Shown one piece after another: positions 32,966 through 44,051 of a stretch of 64,000 nt of DNA. The stretch lies in contig NW_026089624.1 of assembly GCF_024586455.1 (NCBI RefSeq), positions 1,065,320 through 1,129,319 on the forward strand. The letters are read 5' to 3'. The translations under genes and the position numbers were made by a program. The DNA is from Bactrocera neohumeralis (taxonomy: Eukaryota > Arthropoda > Insecta > Diptera > Tephritidae). Within the stretch, counting starts at the first letter, position 1; the number at the start of each line of letters is the position of its first letter. The notes beneath the pieces were generated by a model. That model was given only the letters and a program-made list of their open reading frames with translations, made no database searches and was not told the DNA's origin.

Positions 32966-35110
32966 ACTAGCGGACCCCGAAGGCGTTGTCCTGCGTGAAA
33001 TTATGTGTTTTGAGACGAAAAGAAAGTTGAATTCATTTATTTGCGATTTTTTTCCAATGTAGCGCAGCTTTATAAAAACATTTTTTGTTTTCAGTTCCGG
33101 TGCGTAAATGTACAGAGAAGATAGTTTTCCAACTTCAGAACACGCCAAATATAGCTGGCCGTGTGAAAAACATGACATTTCCAGATGTATGCCACACTCT
33201 TCTAGCGACTATCCTTGTGAACTGAAATGGCAAATCGTTGGGGCTCAAAGGAATTCGTAGAATCAAGCATTCGGCCCCCTTGTATTCGAAAACTGCGACA
33301 TAATCAGTCGGATTCCATTACACAGTTTCGGCGTATGAAGATTGCGAAACATAATAATAACAGATCCAACTTTGAGACGCAAATGATGCGACAGCCTCTC
33401 CAAAGAATTTAGAAATTCCATTTGATAATTCAGGGTTTTGTCTTCATTGTCAAGACGATCGATCGATTTGTATGAGCGCCAACCTCCCGGCATTTGACTT
33501 TGAATCTTCCAGCTTCAGTCATTAACATAGGTATTTTGAAAGCTAAAATTACACGTGCTTTCAAGCAATCGTAGTTACGATAATTTAGCCAATGTTTGGA
33601 TAAACATTCGTGATGAGTTGATCTTTCGTTGAAGTGAATTGACAAAAGACAGGTGGAATTGATATCAAACCACTGGAAGTATCAACAGAAATTTTCCCAT
33701 TTCCAATTCTTAGCGAATTCGATGTAAAATACCTTCGGCAATGTAATTTTTGTTCGTATCCCATAATTGACGCAGATTTGAAGGCTGATATGTCGAAATT
33801 ATCATAACGAAAAGTATACGAACTTCAGTGGCATGCGAAGCAGCTATCGCATCGTCCATCGTTTGATCCCAGTGATTGTCATGTTCCAGCAATTGTAATT
33901 GGTGGCATGCTTCTCAAAAAGTTGCACACCGTACCATTCACAATACACAATGACTCAAATGAAGTTGAACCTCGTACATTCATCAATATCAAATTAGTCC
34001 GAAGGCATTAGTTGAGAACTCACCTGGATGTCCATCTTCTGCTTGGCTTTGCTTGCTACGTAAGTATTTCTGCAACGATGCATTCCATGTATAATATCAA
34101 GGCACTTCCGAATAGAGCAATGTTCTCGCAAACGGATCACTGACGCAAGTTGAAAAAAAAACTTCTCTGGGTTGAAATACACTCTTTGGTCTTCTCCAAA
34201 TGAACTGCGAGATGTACAACTGTCCGAAAACATTCATGAATTGCAAAAATAAAAATCTTATCAACCGTTACATTGCAGTTCCTTCATCAATGTCATCCCG
34301 TTCAAGGCCAAAAACCGTCAAGTTGCTTTCTTTGGTGATGTATGTACTTGATCGATGATCGATTTCACCAAACTGCAATACTCAACATTGGTATGAGTTT
34401 TGAATGTGAATTAGACAACAATGGCGAGTATGGTACGATCCATGTGTTGTCAACTTCGATATTCACTCCTCTAAATTGAATGCTGAATGTTCTGCCACTG
34501 TCGTCTTGTGAGCGACACCGATAGAGTGGATTATTTCTAGTTAGCGTTTCCGAAAGAAAAGCACGTGTATAGTGTTTCGTGCATTTATTGTCAGACATAC
34601 AAACAAAGGTTTGAAATTTGATCTGATGTAACCACCATCCACCATTCAAAGAAGAATGTGCGCGTGCACATCTCTTTTTTGCCACTCAGCAGAGTACATC
34701 AAGCATCTAACAGCACCACATATACATTGCTTCAAAATAAAGTAAATCAAACATAGTAACTGTTATTTGAAAAATCGTGCTGTGACATCGTGACAATCGC
34801 TCGCTTATTGACCGCGATCCATAATTCCGTACGTATGTCATCGCATCCCGGGAGTACTTCTTGCCTTGCCTTGGGCTGCCAATGTATGTTGATGCCAAAA
34901 AGAAAGCCGACCGATATTAGGGCGACCTCTTCGTGGCTTTGTAACTAATTTCAATCTGCAATTGATCACTTTGTGTAAAACGCAATTTTCCGACTTTTCC
35001 TCATGAAAAATATAAGGTACTTTTATTTCTAAACCTTCCCCGATCCACAACGAACAACCTCTGAAAATTTCATCAAGATTGGTGCAGCCGCTCTCTTAGC
35101 GTTACTAACA
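32966..35110 (-). mobile_element. Helitron, minus strand, with 3' CTAG end
   Basis: On the minus strand the 3' end is ACAACGCCTTCGGGGTCCG followed by CTAGT, with a small hairpin in front, the typical end of insect Helitrons. The right (5') end is not sharp: a Helitron-like leader (ACCAATCTTGATGAAATTTT) starts at about 35110. Plus-strand relative at 54556-56105. Confidence 0.8.
32990..35050 (-). pseudogene. Helitron Rep/helicase relic
   Basis: Minus strand. From the 5' side: CVLHKVINCRLKLVTKPRRG (34838-35050), MASTYIGSPRQGKKYS with DAMTYVRNYG (34707-34898), then RSQDDSGRTFSIQFRGVNIE and VDNTWIVPYSPLLSNSHS (34365-34685). Next come GEDQRVYFNPEKFF (33994-34233) and HDNHWDQTMDDAIAA (33710-33892), then helicase pieces, ending with CFSHGQLYLACSEVGKLSSL (32960-33178), the C terminus of the PIF1-type helicase. 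The Rep HUH centre and the helicase ATP-binding loop are deleted or lost in frameshifts. The family nicks DNA and moves by rolling circle. Confidence 0.8.
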
Positions 35111-35227
35111 AACAAACATTCATTCGTTTGTATGGGAAAAGGAAAGGGCTGTTGAAAAATCTCAAGCGTTTTTGAGATGCGAAAAAATATAACTGGGAAT
35201 GCGCGAATAATTAAAAGCCTAATTGCC
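35111..35227. other. Short interval, no gene
   Basis: Nothing recognised between the Helitron side and the possible LTR. Confidence 0.4.
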
Positions 35228-35585
35228 TGTCACGAGAAAAAGATTCCGACAAATGAAAAAGACACGTCCGTTCGATTTCACGGTTTAATTACAATTCATT
35301 TCTTTATTTCAGCAACTAGATGACTTAGCCTAAATCTTAAAGCTAACGGGAAAAAACAGTTGGAATATTAGTATGTATGTATGTACAAAAAGGAGGTAAG
35401 TATAATTCATTTCGTTAACTTAAAGTAATAGATTAAGGTAAGTATATTTAATATTATTAGGGTAAGTACAATGAAAGTATAATTCGAATATAACATGCAT
35501 TTCAAAAAAAGTAATTAATTCTAATTTCATATTTTATTTTCATTTTAAATTGAACATATATTCGTATAAGTCGCTTGACGCAACA
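35228..35585 (-). repeat. Possible LTR of a BEL element
   Basis: On the minus strand TGTTGCGTCAAG begins just after the end of the BEL integrase tail at 35604, and CTCGTGACA ends at 35228. It has TG...CA ends and AAATAAAG-type signals near its end (GAAATAAAGAAATG). No second copy in the window, so the boundaries are unconfirmed. Confidence 0.45.
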
Positions 35586-35603
35586 CCGGCCACCTTGACA
35601 GGA

Positions 35604-35922
35604 TCAGGATCCTTCAACATCCATGGGCAGTAGTGCAAGTTTATGAATTGGGCGCTTAATGGTGCCCGCCTTGGTTGCCACGTCTGCCACTCGTACCTTG
35701 CCGTCTTGGCCTTCGACGGTTGCGCCGACGCGGCCGATTACCCACTGCTGCGGCGGCACGTTGTCTTCGTGAACGAGGACGAGATCGCCTGGCTGCAGGT
35801 TGCGTTTGGGGTGGAGCCATTTGTTGCGCTCCTGAAGGCTCGTTAGATATATTTTGGACCACTGTTGCCAAAACTGTTGCTTGAGACAGCAAACAAGTTG
35901 CCATCTCTCGCAGCAACGAATT
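35604..35922 (-). pseudogene. BEL/Pao pol C-terminal tail (DUF5641)
   Basis: Minus strand: QQFWQQWSKIYLTSLQERNK, NLQPGDLVLVHEDNVPPQQW, VIGRVGATVEGQDGKVRVAD and KRPIHKLALLPMD, then a stop. DUF5641 closes many BEL integrases. It reads clean, so it is a younger piece than BEL-B. It ends at an assembly gap, so the upstream part of the element is not in the window. Confidence 0.88.
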
Positions 35923-36022
35923 NNNNNNNNNNNNNNNNNNNNNNNNNNNNNNNNNNNNNNNNNNNNNNNNNNNNNNNNNNNNNNNNNNNNNNNNNNNNNN
36001 NNNNNNNNNNNNNNNNNNNNNN
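35923..36022. other. Assembly gap (100 N)
   Basis: Exactly 100 undetermined bases. The order and distance of the sequences to its left and right should not be trusted. Confidence 0.99.
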
Positions 36023-36430
36023 TAGCAGGTAAGTATCTCGACCTTTGAATTGCAGCATAGAGATGGCGCGAGTCATCTTTGATTGAACTGTTGAATCTTA
36101 TTGAGAACCACAAAGGTGAGTAAACTGTAAGTATGTACTTGACCAAAATCTTCATTTCCTTTGTTGGTTTGTCAGTAGAAATGTATAATCTCAGAATTCT
36201 ATTTGCACAGGTGAGCCAGCGAGATTTTCACATGTTACCTGGATGCATCGACGCTAAATCTGAGGAACATTGACCGGAAATAACAGCTTCTGATATTTTA
36301 TAGAGATAAGCTTGGTCTGTGCTAAGTTGGGTCGGATAAATAACGTCGGAAGGTAATTGGCAGGATGGAAAACTTTCAAATTTGACAACAGGCAACTTCT
36401 CACAATCAGGGAGCAGTTTACCTATGTCGC
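36023..36430 (-). pseudogene. Unrecognised transposon-type ORF fragment
   Basis: Minus strand: KLLPDCEKLPVVKF, VIYPTQLSTDQAYLYKI, VISGQCSSDLASMHPGNM, a stop, SRWLTCANRILRLYISTDKP, TKEMKILVKYILTVYSPLWF, DDSRHLYAAIQRSRYLP. I have a sense that the SRWLTxANRILRLY segment is widespread in insect repeats but cannot name its family. It reads into the gap and is not safely the same gene as the BEL tail across it. Confidence 0.45.
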
Positions 36431-37250
36431 CAGAGAATGTATTTGGACTCTTTGAGACACCATCTATGTGTTCGAAGCTTAAATAGACGCCAAGCGAGAA
36501 GCAACAAAAATTTAAACAAAAGCATTCACAAAACGCACTCGTTCATATCCGAACAGAAAAAGCACACGTCATGCGAACTATGCACAAAAGGCTATACACT
36601 TATATCTTGCGAGAAGTTTAAAACTTAAAGATTAAAGAACGAAATAATTTTGTCAGGTCAAAAAGACCTTGCATTAATTGTCTGCCACATGCGCATACGT
36701 ACATATAAAAATCACAAAAGCAAATTTAATTGCTTACATTGTCACAAAAGACACCATTCAATGCTTCATTACAGTAGATATCCTAACTCAATCCAAAGAA
36801 GCGCTTACACAAAAAGAACCTCGGGCTTAGCAAAAGCAAATTCCGAAATCCACAATTCTAAAAATTTCCAAGGCACACCATGTCGCCCAAAGGCACAAAA
36901 AGTTCAAGCGCTGCACAGTGAAATACAAAGTGGACTAGTTATCGAACTAGTTACAACCATACCAACTCAAGTTGATTACAACACAAACAAATACCTTAAT
37001 TCACAATTAAGGAAATTTCAAACTCTAGAGGATCAGTATTGTAAGGGCTTCTCTAAAGCCACAACTAATCGCTCAAATAATGGCGGGTACGTGGTACGAC
37101 TACCCCTCAAGCCACTATTTTCCAATACTCCACAAATTGGTATAAAACACAAAATCAGAGTTTCCTCTGACAGTCCCTACACATACAACTTTTACCGGCC
37201 ACTCTCTCGTAAGATCCCTCTAATTCCACAGCTCAAACCTCAAGGCTAAG
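36431..37250 (+). pseudogene. BEL/Pao gag-pol fragment, plus strand
   Basis: Reads SNKNLNKSIHKTHSFISEQK and CELCTKGYTLISCEKF (36437-36628), like the knuckle of BEL-B. It continues with NCLHCHKRHHSMLHYS, then joins the linker region with LVIELVTTIPTQVDYNTNKY and LNSQLRKFQTLED, KATTNRSNNGGYVVRLPLKP (36650-37249). The protease is deleted. It is of the BEL-B family but in the opposite orientation. Confidence 0.8.
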
Positions 37251-37482
37251 GAACAGGCACTCTGGCCTTATCTGAGTCAGATGTGGCGTAGCTATATTTC
37301 ATAATAATAAAGAAATACAAACTATTGACGATAAGCTGATGTAAAGAAAATACAAATAAAAATTATAAATAATAAACCTATTAAAGAATCAACCACAAAT
37401 AGTTTTTACAGTAATATGTTTAGAACCAAAATCGCTTCTTACAGCTAATATTCTGCGGCCTCGGCTACTCTACCAATAGTAA
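37251..37482. other. No gene recognised
   Basis: AT-rich spacer. The shared block with 42840 begins at 37471. Confidence 0.4.
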
Positions 37483-37484
37483 TA

Positions 37485-38130
37485 GCCCTGACAGACGACA
37501 ACGCTAATATGCATTACCGGGCTTAATTAACATTTACTTGCGTATTTGACCCATTTTAATGCAAGTTTGTAATGCAGAAGAATTTCGTGCATTTAGCTGA
37601 ACTTACCAAATTTAAGTAGGCAACACTGCTCAAAAATGGCCGATTTTTGCTATTTTTCGACAGATGTCGCTTGAAGTCTGCCGCCTCCTTTGCGTTTGCA
37701 GGATCAGAGGTAAGCAGATTTATATTGCTAATTAAATTATGTGCAAGTATATTAACAAAAACAAATTTTAATATATTTAGATGGCAGAAAATAAACAACG
37801 CACAGTTTGCTATCCATTTTTCTATTATTCTTAACTTTTTCGCACACTTTTTCCGCATTACAGTCAATTATTACTTTTAATTTCACTCTATTATCTTTTT
37901 TCGTAGTTAATAATAAACGATTTTTTTCGTAAAATTTTTATTGATTTTTCAAAAATACCAAAATTTCTATGAATAATTTCTCTTATTCATTTTTACTTCA
38001 CTTTTTTTAAATAAATAAACAAATTCCACTATCAGCTGTCTAAATGCACAAGTCTGCCGTCTATCACCATAAAATTGCAATGCGCATTAGCGTTGCTTAA
38101 GGCGCATTAATTTTGCTCGTCTGTCAGGGC
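37485..38130. mobile_element. 646-bp MITE with TA flanks, copy 1
   Basis: Begins GCCCTGACAGACGA and ends TCGTCTGTCAGGGC, a perfect 14-bp inverse, with TA on both sides. Inside the ends, AACGCTAATATGCATTA and AATGCGCATTAGCGTT repeat a second shared block. Coding frames (for example 37556-37867, minus) have no recognisable motif. Confidence 0.85.
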
Positions 38131-38131
38131 T

Positions 38132-38640
38132 ACTCGTATAAGCCGAATTACATGTCTCATATTATATGTATGTATATATAAAAGTAGGCAAGATATTCGC
38201 CTAGGGGCCCAGGATGTTTAAATGAGTTAGGCATCCACCCCCTCCACCCCGTAAAACTGGCGCATCCTAATACAGCAGCGCAATTCACCACAGCTGATGA
38301 CACTACAACACAACTCACCACACCTGTACCGCTACCCTCTAAACAAAAACAACAGGATAGGAGACACAATTCGCTATCAACATTCGTTCTACACAAGCCG
38401 CCCATCCACTATCGTTTCATACTTTCCACTTCACACTACGCCGCGGAATTCTCACTTTTGCTTCGATCGTCATCGTTCCACCCGCTCCGAGAACGATCCA
38501 AAAAATCCTATTTCGATTCGACGCGAGATATTATTTCGGAAAACATTGTACTGCAAACAAAGAATAACTTTAAATAAATTATAACTTTTAAATACCCAAC
38601 TCTTTTTTCATTTTAAACACTCTCGCGAGTGTAAGTGCAT
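38132..38640 (+). repeat. LTR-like region with TATA box
   Basis: A TATATATAAAAGTAGG box at about 38170, a long CA/CT-rich stretch and AATAAATT at about 38570. These are features of a plus-strand LTR that the MITE may have split. No ends or duplications could be fixed, and 43501-44009 repeats it as part of the duplicated block. Confidence 0.35.
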
Positions 38641-38682
38641 ATTGAGTCACCAGTGGTTTGTATTTCCCAATAAATTGGGTCG

Positions 38683-39055
38683 TTAATTATTCACTATATG
38701 TTCTCGCAATATATCGTCCATTACTCTCTGAAAAATTCTAGGGGCATTTTTTAACCCAAAAGGCATCCTTAAAAGTTCATATTTCCCATTATTAACGGAA
38801 AAAGCTGTTTTCTCAATATAATTTTCTGTCATTAAAATTTGATGAAATCATGATTCTAGGTCAATGGTTGAAAAATATTTTGCTTTGCCTAGATTAGACA
38901 GTATTACGATTGTATCCGGAATCGGATAACAATCAGAAATTGTATGCTCATTTATTTTTTTGTAGTCAATAATGTACCATTCTTAGTTTTGGTGTTCCAT
39001 TGTCATTTGTACCCTTTTTTGCTACCACCCAAATTGGTGAGTTATATGGACTTTT
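38683..39055 (-). pseudogene. Gypsy-B RT, downstream half, copy 1
   Basis: Minus strand: YNSPIWVVAKKGTNDNGTPK (39055), DYKKINEHTISDCYPIPDTI, KAKYFSTIDLES-stop, LLRMPFGLKNAPRIFQRVMD and DILREHIVNN, then a stop at 38683. It lacks the YxDD box. Its upstream half continues at 39881 beyond the LINE. Confidence 0.85.
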
Positions 39056-39880
39056 CTTCTTCTTCTTAATTGGCGTAGACACCGCTTACGCGATTGTAGC
39101 CGAGTTAACAACAGCGCGCCAGTCGTTTCTCCTTTTCGCTACGTGGCGCCAATTGGATATTCCAAGCGTAGCCAGGTCCTTCTCCACTTGGTCCTTCCAA
39201 CGGAGTGGAGGTCTTCCTCTTCCTTTGCTTCCCCCGGCGGGTACAGCGTCGAATACTTTCAGAGCTGGAGTGTTTTCGTCCATTCGGACAACATGACCTA
39301 GCCAGCGTAGCCGCTGTCTTTTAATTCGCTGAACTATGTCAATGTCGTCGTATATCTCGTACAGCTCATCGTTCCATCGAATGCGATATTCGCCGTGGCC
39401 AACGCGCAAAGGACCATGAATCTTTCGCAGAACTTTTCTCTCGAAAACTCGCAACGTCGACTCATCGGTTGTTGACATCGTCCAAGCCTCTGCACCATAT
39501 AGCAGGACGGGAATTATGAGCGACTTATAGAGTTTGGCTTTTGTTCGTCGAGAAAAGACTTTACTTTTCAATTGCCTACTCAGTCCGAAGTAGCCTCATA
39601 CGAGGCTGTTTGTCGTTTTTCATTGGAGTAGGCTTTTTACGTGGCGGGTCCCAAACCCAGCGCACAACCCTATGCAGGGGATGTTTTGCCTTCTCACTTT
39701 AGCTCACCTTCGAACGGATGTTCTTAGGCTACCCAGAGGATACTTGGTCAAAGACCGGAAGTCGTGAGCTGCTTGAGTCATATGTAAAAGAATCGTTTCT
39801 GGCCACTCCCAAGTGAATGGCGATCAGAGAACTTTCCTCACTTGCGTGAACTTCTACACATGACCCCATCCTACTATATG
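39056..39880 (-). mobile_element. RTE-like LINE insertion with 5' inversion
   Basis: The minus-strand 3' part (39056-39594) begins with a CTTCTTCTTCTT tail and reads ERKVLRKIHGPLRVGHGEYR, RQRLRWLGHVVRMDEN and GRGRPPLRWKDQVEKDLATL. Then the element's 5' untranslated region follows in the plus direction (about 39595-39880), inverted relative to the 3' part. The 13-base sequence TATATGGACTTTT occurs before (39043-39055) and after (39881-39893). This is the pattern of twin priming in one insertion event. Confidence 0.85.
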
Positions 39881-42440
39881 TATATGGACTTTTACTAGGT
39901 ATTATTATATTATGGTTAATAATTCTATTTATTTCTTCATTAAAAAACGAGTTTACAGATAAGGGATATTGATATTGTCTGCTCCATATCGGATCCTCAG
40001 TTTTCATTTTTTTTCTTTTTTTACATTTGTCAAGAAGGGAAAGCTTGTATTGATATTCGAATGCATTTGAGCAAGTTTTTCTTTTATTTTTGTTTTAAGT
40101 TCAGTTAATTTTACATCCTGATTTTCAGTATTTAAGTTTTCAGAATTCTTTTCCGAATAATAATCATTTTCGTCATTCATTTCTGAGCCTCTTTCAACCA
40201 ATATCGAATAGTTATCGTTCATGTTGTCGGCAAGTTCATCGGCTAGCGTTGTAGAACGTTTTCGTTCCACAATATTTTCTTTATAATTACTCTTTTCGTT
40301 CTGCTGGTATAAATCTTCAGCTGGCGCTTTAGGACCTTTTTGTCCCAAAATAATATTTTGTTTAATATAATATTGCCGGTAAAATCTTCGGCTGGCGGTG
40401 TAGAACTTGTTTGTTCCACAATTTTAATATTTCTTTCATTTTTAATATTACCGGTACCTTTTGGAAGATTCTTCTTCTTTAATTTGGTTATTTTTATTTG
40501 TATGTTCGGCAGGTTTAATTGAAACTTTTTGTTCCTTGGGTTTTAAGTTTTCGCGAGTTTTATTTTCAAAATAAATGTTCATACTTCTGTTTTCGTTTTC
40601 CATGTTATTCTTTACCCTGTACTTAATTTTCCCATTTCACACATCGATAAGTGCCTCAATCTTTTTAAGGAAGTGGTATCCCAAAAGGAGATCCGATTCT
40701 AATCCCTCTATTTCATAGAAGAATTTTTCGACTCCGAATACGGTTATTATGTGGTAAAATTTGATAATGAAATAGCCATTCACGGTTTCTGTGCGCTTAT
40801 AAATGGCTAATTTCTTTGTATTATTATAAAACCCAGACTTAATGTAGCACGAGGTTGCTCCTGTATCGACTCGAGCTTTTAAGTTTTTGTTTAATTTGAA
40901 GTGATGTAGTTTGAGATAGGGTAGTCCCCTCTTCGCCTAAAAAATGGTTCTCATTCAAATTATTAATTCTTTGACTTTTCTCTTGCGGGCGAAAACTAAG
41001 ATTACTTTCTCTATGTCGCTTTACACCATGTGCTTCCTGATTTTGACCCCTATTAACCTGAACGTTTGCATTCGTTTGTATTGGTTGTATATTTTGATTA
41101 AAATTTCTATTGCCTTGTTGTCCCCTCACATTAAAATCTCTATTATAAAGTCTGGATACAGATGGATCTATATCCATAGGAGTCGGTTTGTGAAAATGAT
41201 AATGTATATTGTTATGTGAAGGGTTGTTTCTTTGAGGAAATCTTAAATTATTGTTTGTTTAGATTGGCTTTGACTTGTTTCTATCATACATAAAATTTTG
41301 TGCAAATCGGACTTTTTGGTTATTTGTTTATAGTTCCTGAGCGTTTTCTAAAGCTTCAGGTAAATCTTGTGGGTTTAGAGAAAATATTATGTTTCTTAGT
41401 GGAGTTTTTAGTCCTGTTACAAAAATACGTAAGGCATGCTCCCTATTCGTTTTGTTTAATTCTTTTGTTAGGTCTGCGTTATTTCCGTGTGTCGTTATTT
41501 TATTATTAATAGGGTCAATTTTTTGTTGCCGAGGTTGTAATATTCTACAACCGACATTACACCCTGCCTTAGGATACCTAGTTCCTGTTCGATTATATGT
41601 ACAGGATTTTTGTCCGCATATGCAAAGTCTAAACGAGATAGTATTGCATCGAAATTGAGTACTGTACCATGATTTGTTAATGCATCGTTTGCATCATGCG
41701 TTATTTTATTTCGAAATATTGTGAGTGCAGCAAAGTATTTTCTACTACCCTTCACGTATAGGCTCATAGCGTTAAGCGCTGCCTCTCTCCAACTAACATA
41801 TAAATTCATCCCACCAGTAAATTCAGGTACGGATTTAACTACGTCTAATGATTCTTGACATACTATATTATCGTCTATTGTTTGTGTTAGAAAGTCGGTT
41901 GCACTATTAGTATTCACTACTATTTGTCAGCGTAATTGCTCTATTTCGTCACGTAAAGCTATATTACTGTCAGCAATAAGGCGAGTTATTAAGTCTACAG
42001 TCAAAGCGTCACCGTTAGCCATTTTGTCTTATTTTCAGTGTTTCTGATTTTTCTTTTTTATAAGGTGGTTATTTTCATCACAACCGTAATAATGTGAGAA
42101 AATTTTTTGTGATCCCTCCCATAAGAAAGGAGGCTCTTCTATTCTGGAGGGTCTGGAGTTCAGAATCGCAGAATTGAGCTTTGGTGGTGAATCGCAGAGA
42201 ATTTTAAATTGCTATAAGCTGGAGGGCCCTCCCGAGGGTGGAGAATATTGTTGTTGCTTTAACAGTTTATCAGTCCCCGTAAAGATGGTAAGGGTTATCT
42301 ATGTTGTCATCGACGTCATCTAACGGGAGGCCCAGGAAACGTGCTGTTTCGACGGGGTGTGACCAAGGGGAAAGGGGTGATAGATGAGTGGGGTTGGTAG
42401 GGCATGCAAAAAGGTGGTCAGTGTCATGCGGAGACTCGTT
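39600..42440. repeat. Duplicated block II, copy 1 (partner 61160-64000)
   Basis: Runs from the inverted LINE 5' part through gypsy-B gag into a Jockey-clade LINE tail, and repeats to the last base of the window. From 39881 on the copies differ by well under 1 percent with a single-base indel near 40093. The LINE part (39600-39880) differs by several percent. Confidence 0.9.
39881..42022 (-). pseudogene. Gypsy-B gag, protease and RT start
   Basis: Minus strand. Gag starts at ATG 42022 (MANGDALTVDLITRLIADSN), stop at about 41935, then DVVKSVPEFTGGMNLYVSWR and GSRKYFAALTIFRNKI. Later it has MDIDPSVSRLYNRDF (41177). Protease: ARVDTGATSCYIKSGFYNNT (about 40865) and SDLLLGYHFLKKIEALID. The RT start: PIWSRQYQYPLSVNSFFNEE and RIINHNIIIPSKSPY (about 39900-40000), where the LINE interrupts. 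Partner at 61443-63583. Frameshifts and stops are several. The primer site and LTRs were not found. Confidence 0.85.
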
Positions 42441-42835
42441 AATGTGTTAATGGCTCCACTGTGAATGGCGGTCAGTACCTGTCGGAATTCAGTTGCGTCC
42501 GAAGTCCGGTCGGCGTACTGTTCGAGGTCGTCGACGTAGTCAAGGAAGGTCCTTTTGATGCTCCCAGGAAGCGGTTCCGCTCCAAGCAAATGGCTGCAAG
42601 AATGATTTCTACGAAAACATCCCAGCAGGAACTGCTTGGAGAGGAGTTCATTATGCTCCTTAACCGTGAGCACAAGCGTCTCACTTTGTTGATGTTCGAT
42701 AGGAGACATCAAAAGGCATCCCGTCGTGATCCGGAATGCAGCATTCTGGCAGGTCTGGAGTTTCCTTATCAGCGTACCACTGCATCCAGGCGACCATATA
42801 TGTAGGTGTTGCGTAGTTGAGGACCGGCCGGCCGA
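42270..42835 (-). pseudogene. Jockey-clade LINE, ORF2 C terminus
   Basis: Minus strand: ETLVLTVKEHNELLSKQFLL, HSCSHLLGAEPLPGSIKRTF, LDYVDDLEQYADRT, TEFRQVLTAIHSGAINTL, then one frame over SPHDTDHLFACPTNPTHLSP, FLGLPLDDVDDNIDNPYHLY and stop at 42270-42272. This C-terminal order is that of Jockey-clade elements. A small internal deletion joins the two parts. Its left side touches gypsy-B upstream sequence, within the duplicated block. Confidence 0.8.
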
Positions 42836-42853
42836 TTACTACCAATAGTAATA

Positions 42854-43499
42854 GCCCTGACAGACGACAACGCTAATATGCATTAGCGGGCTTAATTAAC
42901 ATTTACTTGCGTATTTGACCCATGTTAATGCAAGTTTGTAATGCAGAAGAATTTCGTGCATTTAGCTGAACTTACCAAATTTAAGTAGGCAACACTGCTC
43001 AAAAATGGCCGATTTTTGCTATTTTTCGACAGATGTCGCTTGAAGTCTGCCGCCTCCTTTGCGTTTGCAGGATCAGAGGTAAGCAGATTTATATTGCTAA
43101 TTAAATTATGTGCAAGTATATTAACAAAAACAAATTTTAATATATTTAGATGGCAGAAAATAAACAACGCACAGTTTGCTATCCATTTTTCTATTATTCT
43201 TAACTTTTTCGCACACTTTTTCCGCATTACAGTCAATTATTACTTTTAATTTCACTCTATTATCTTTTTACGTAGTTAATAATAAACGATTTTTTTCGTA
43301 AAATTTTTATTGATTTTTCAAAAATACCAAAATTTCTATGAATAATTTCTCTTATTCATTTTTACTTCACTTTTTTTAAATAAATAAACAAATTCCACTA
43401 TCAGCTGTCTAAATGCACAAGTCTGCCGTCTATCACCATAAAATTGCAATGCGCATTAGCGTTGCTTAAGGCGCATTAATTTTGCTCGTCTGTCAGGGC
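42854..43499. mobile_element. 646-bp MITE with TA flanks, copy 2
   Basis: Same ends and TA flanks as 37485-38130, with only a few base changes. Confidence 0.85.
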
Positions 43500-44051
43500 T
43501 ACTCGTATAAGCCGAATTACATGTCTCATATTATATGTATGTATATATAAAAGTAGGCAAGATATTCGCCTAGGGGCCCAGGATGTTTAAATGAGTTAGG
43601 CATCCACCCCCTCCACCCCGTAAAACTGGCGCATCCTAATACAGCAGCGCAATTCACCACAGCTGATGACACTACAACACAACTCACCACACCTGTACCG
43701 CTACCCTCTAAACAAAAACAACAGGATAGGAGACACAATTCGCTATCAACATTCGTTCTACACAAGCCGCCCATCCACTATCGTTTCATACTTTCCACTT
43801 CACACTACGCCGCGGAATTCTCACTTTTGCTTTGATCGTCATCGTTCCACCCGCTCCGAGAACGATCCAAAAAATCCTATTTCGATTCGACGCGAGATAT
43901 TATTTCGGAAAACATTGTACTGCAAACAAAGAATAACTTTAAATAAATTATAACTTTTAAATACCCAACTCTTTTTTCATTTTAAACACTCTCGCGAGTG
44001 TAAGTGCATATTGAGTCACCAGTGGTTTGTATTCCCCAATAAATTGGGTCG

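Larger units (their letters stand above)
37471..39055. repeat. Duplicated block I, copy 1 (partner 42840-44424)
   Basis: Same length, 1585 bases, as its partner at a constant offset of 5369. I count about nine to ten base differences, under 1 percent. It includes the MITE, an LTR-like region and the gypsy RT fragment, and it ends at the LINE insertion point in both copies. Confidence 0.92.

Noticed and set aside
35604..36155. A single minus-strand frame reading through the N gap
   Set aside because: The middle is 100 undetermined bases. The left part is a BEL tail and the right part is another protein; joining them is not supported.
37556..37867. A 103-codon minus-strand frame inside the 646-bp MITE as a transposase
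   Set aside because: It is lysine- and leucine-rich without catalytic motifs. The same frame recurs in the other MITE copy only because the DNA is duplicated.
38297..38584. A plus-strand 95-codon frame MTLQHNSPHLYRYPLNKN as a gene
   Set aside because: It lies in the LTR-like region and is repeated with the duplicated block. It has no known motif and low-complexity CA/CT composition.
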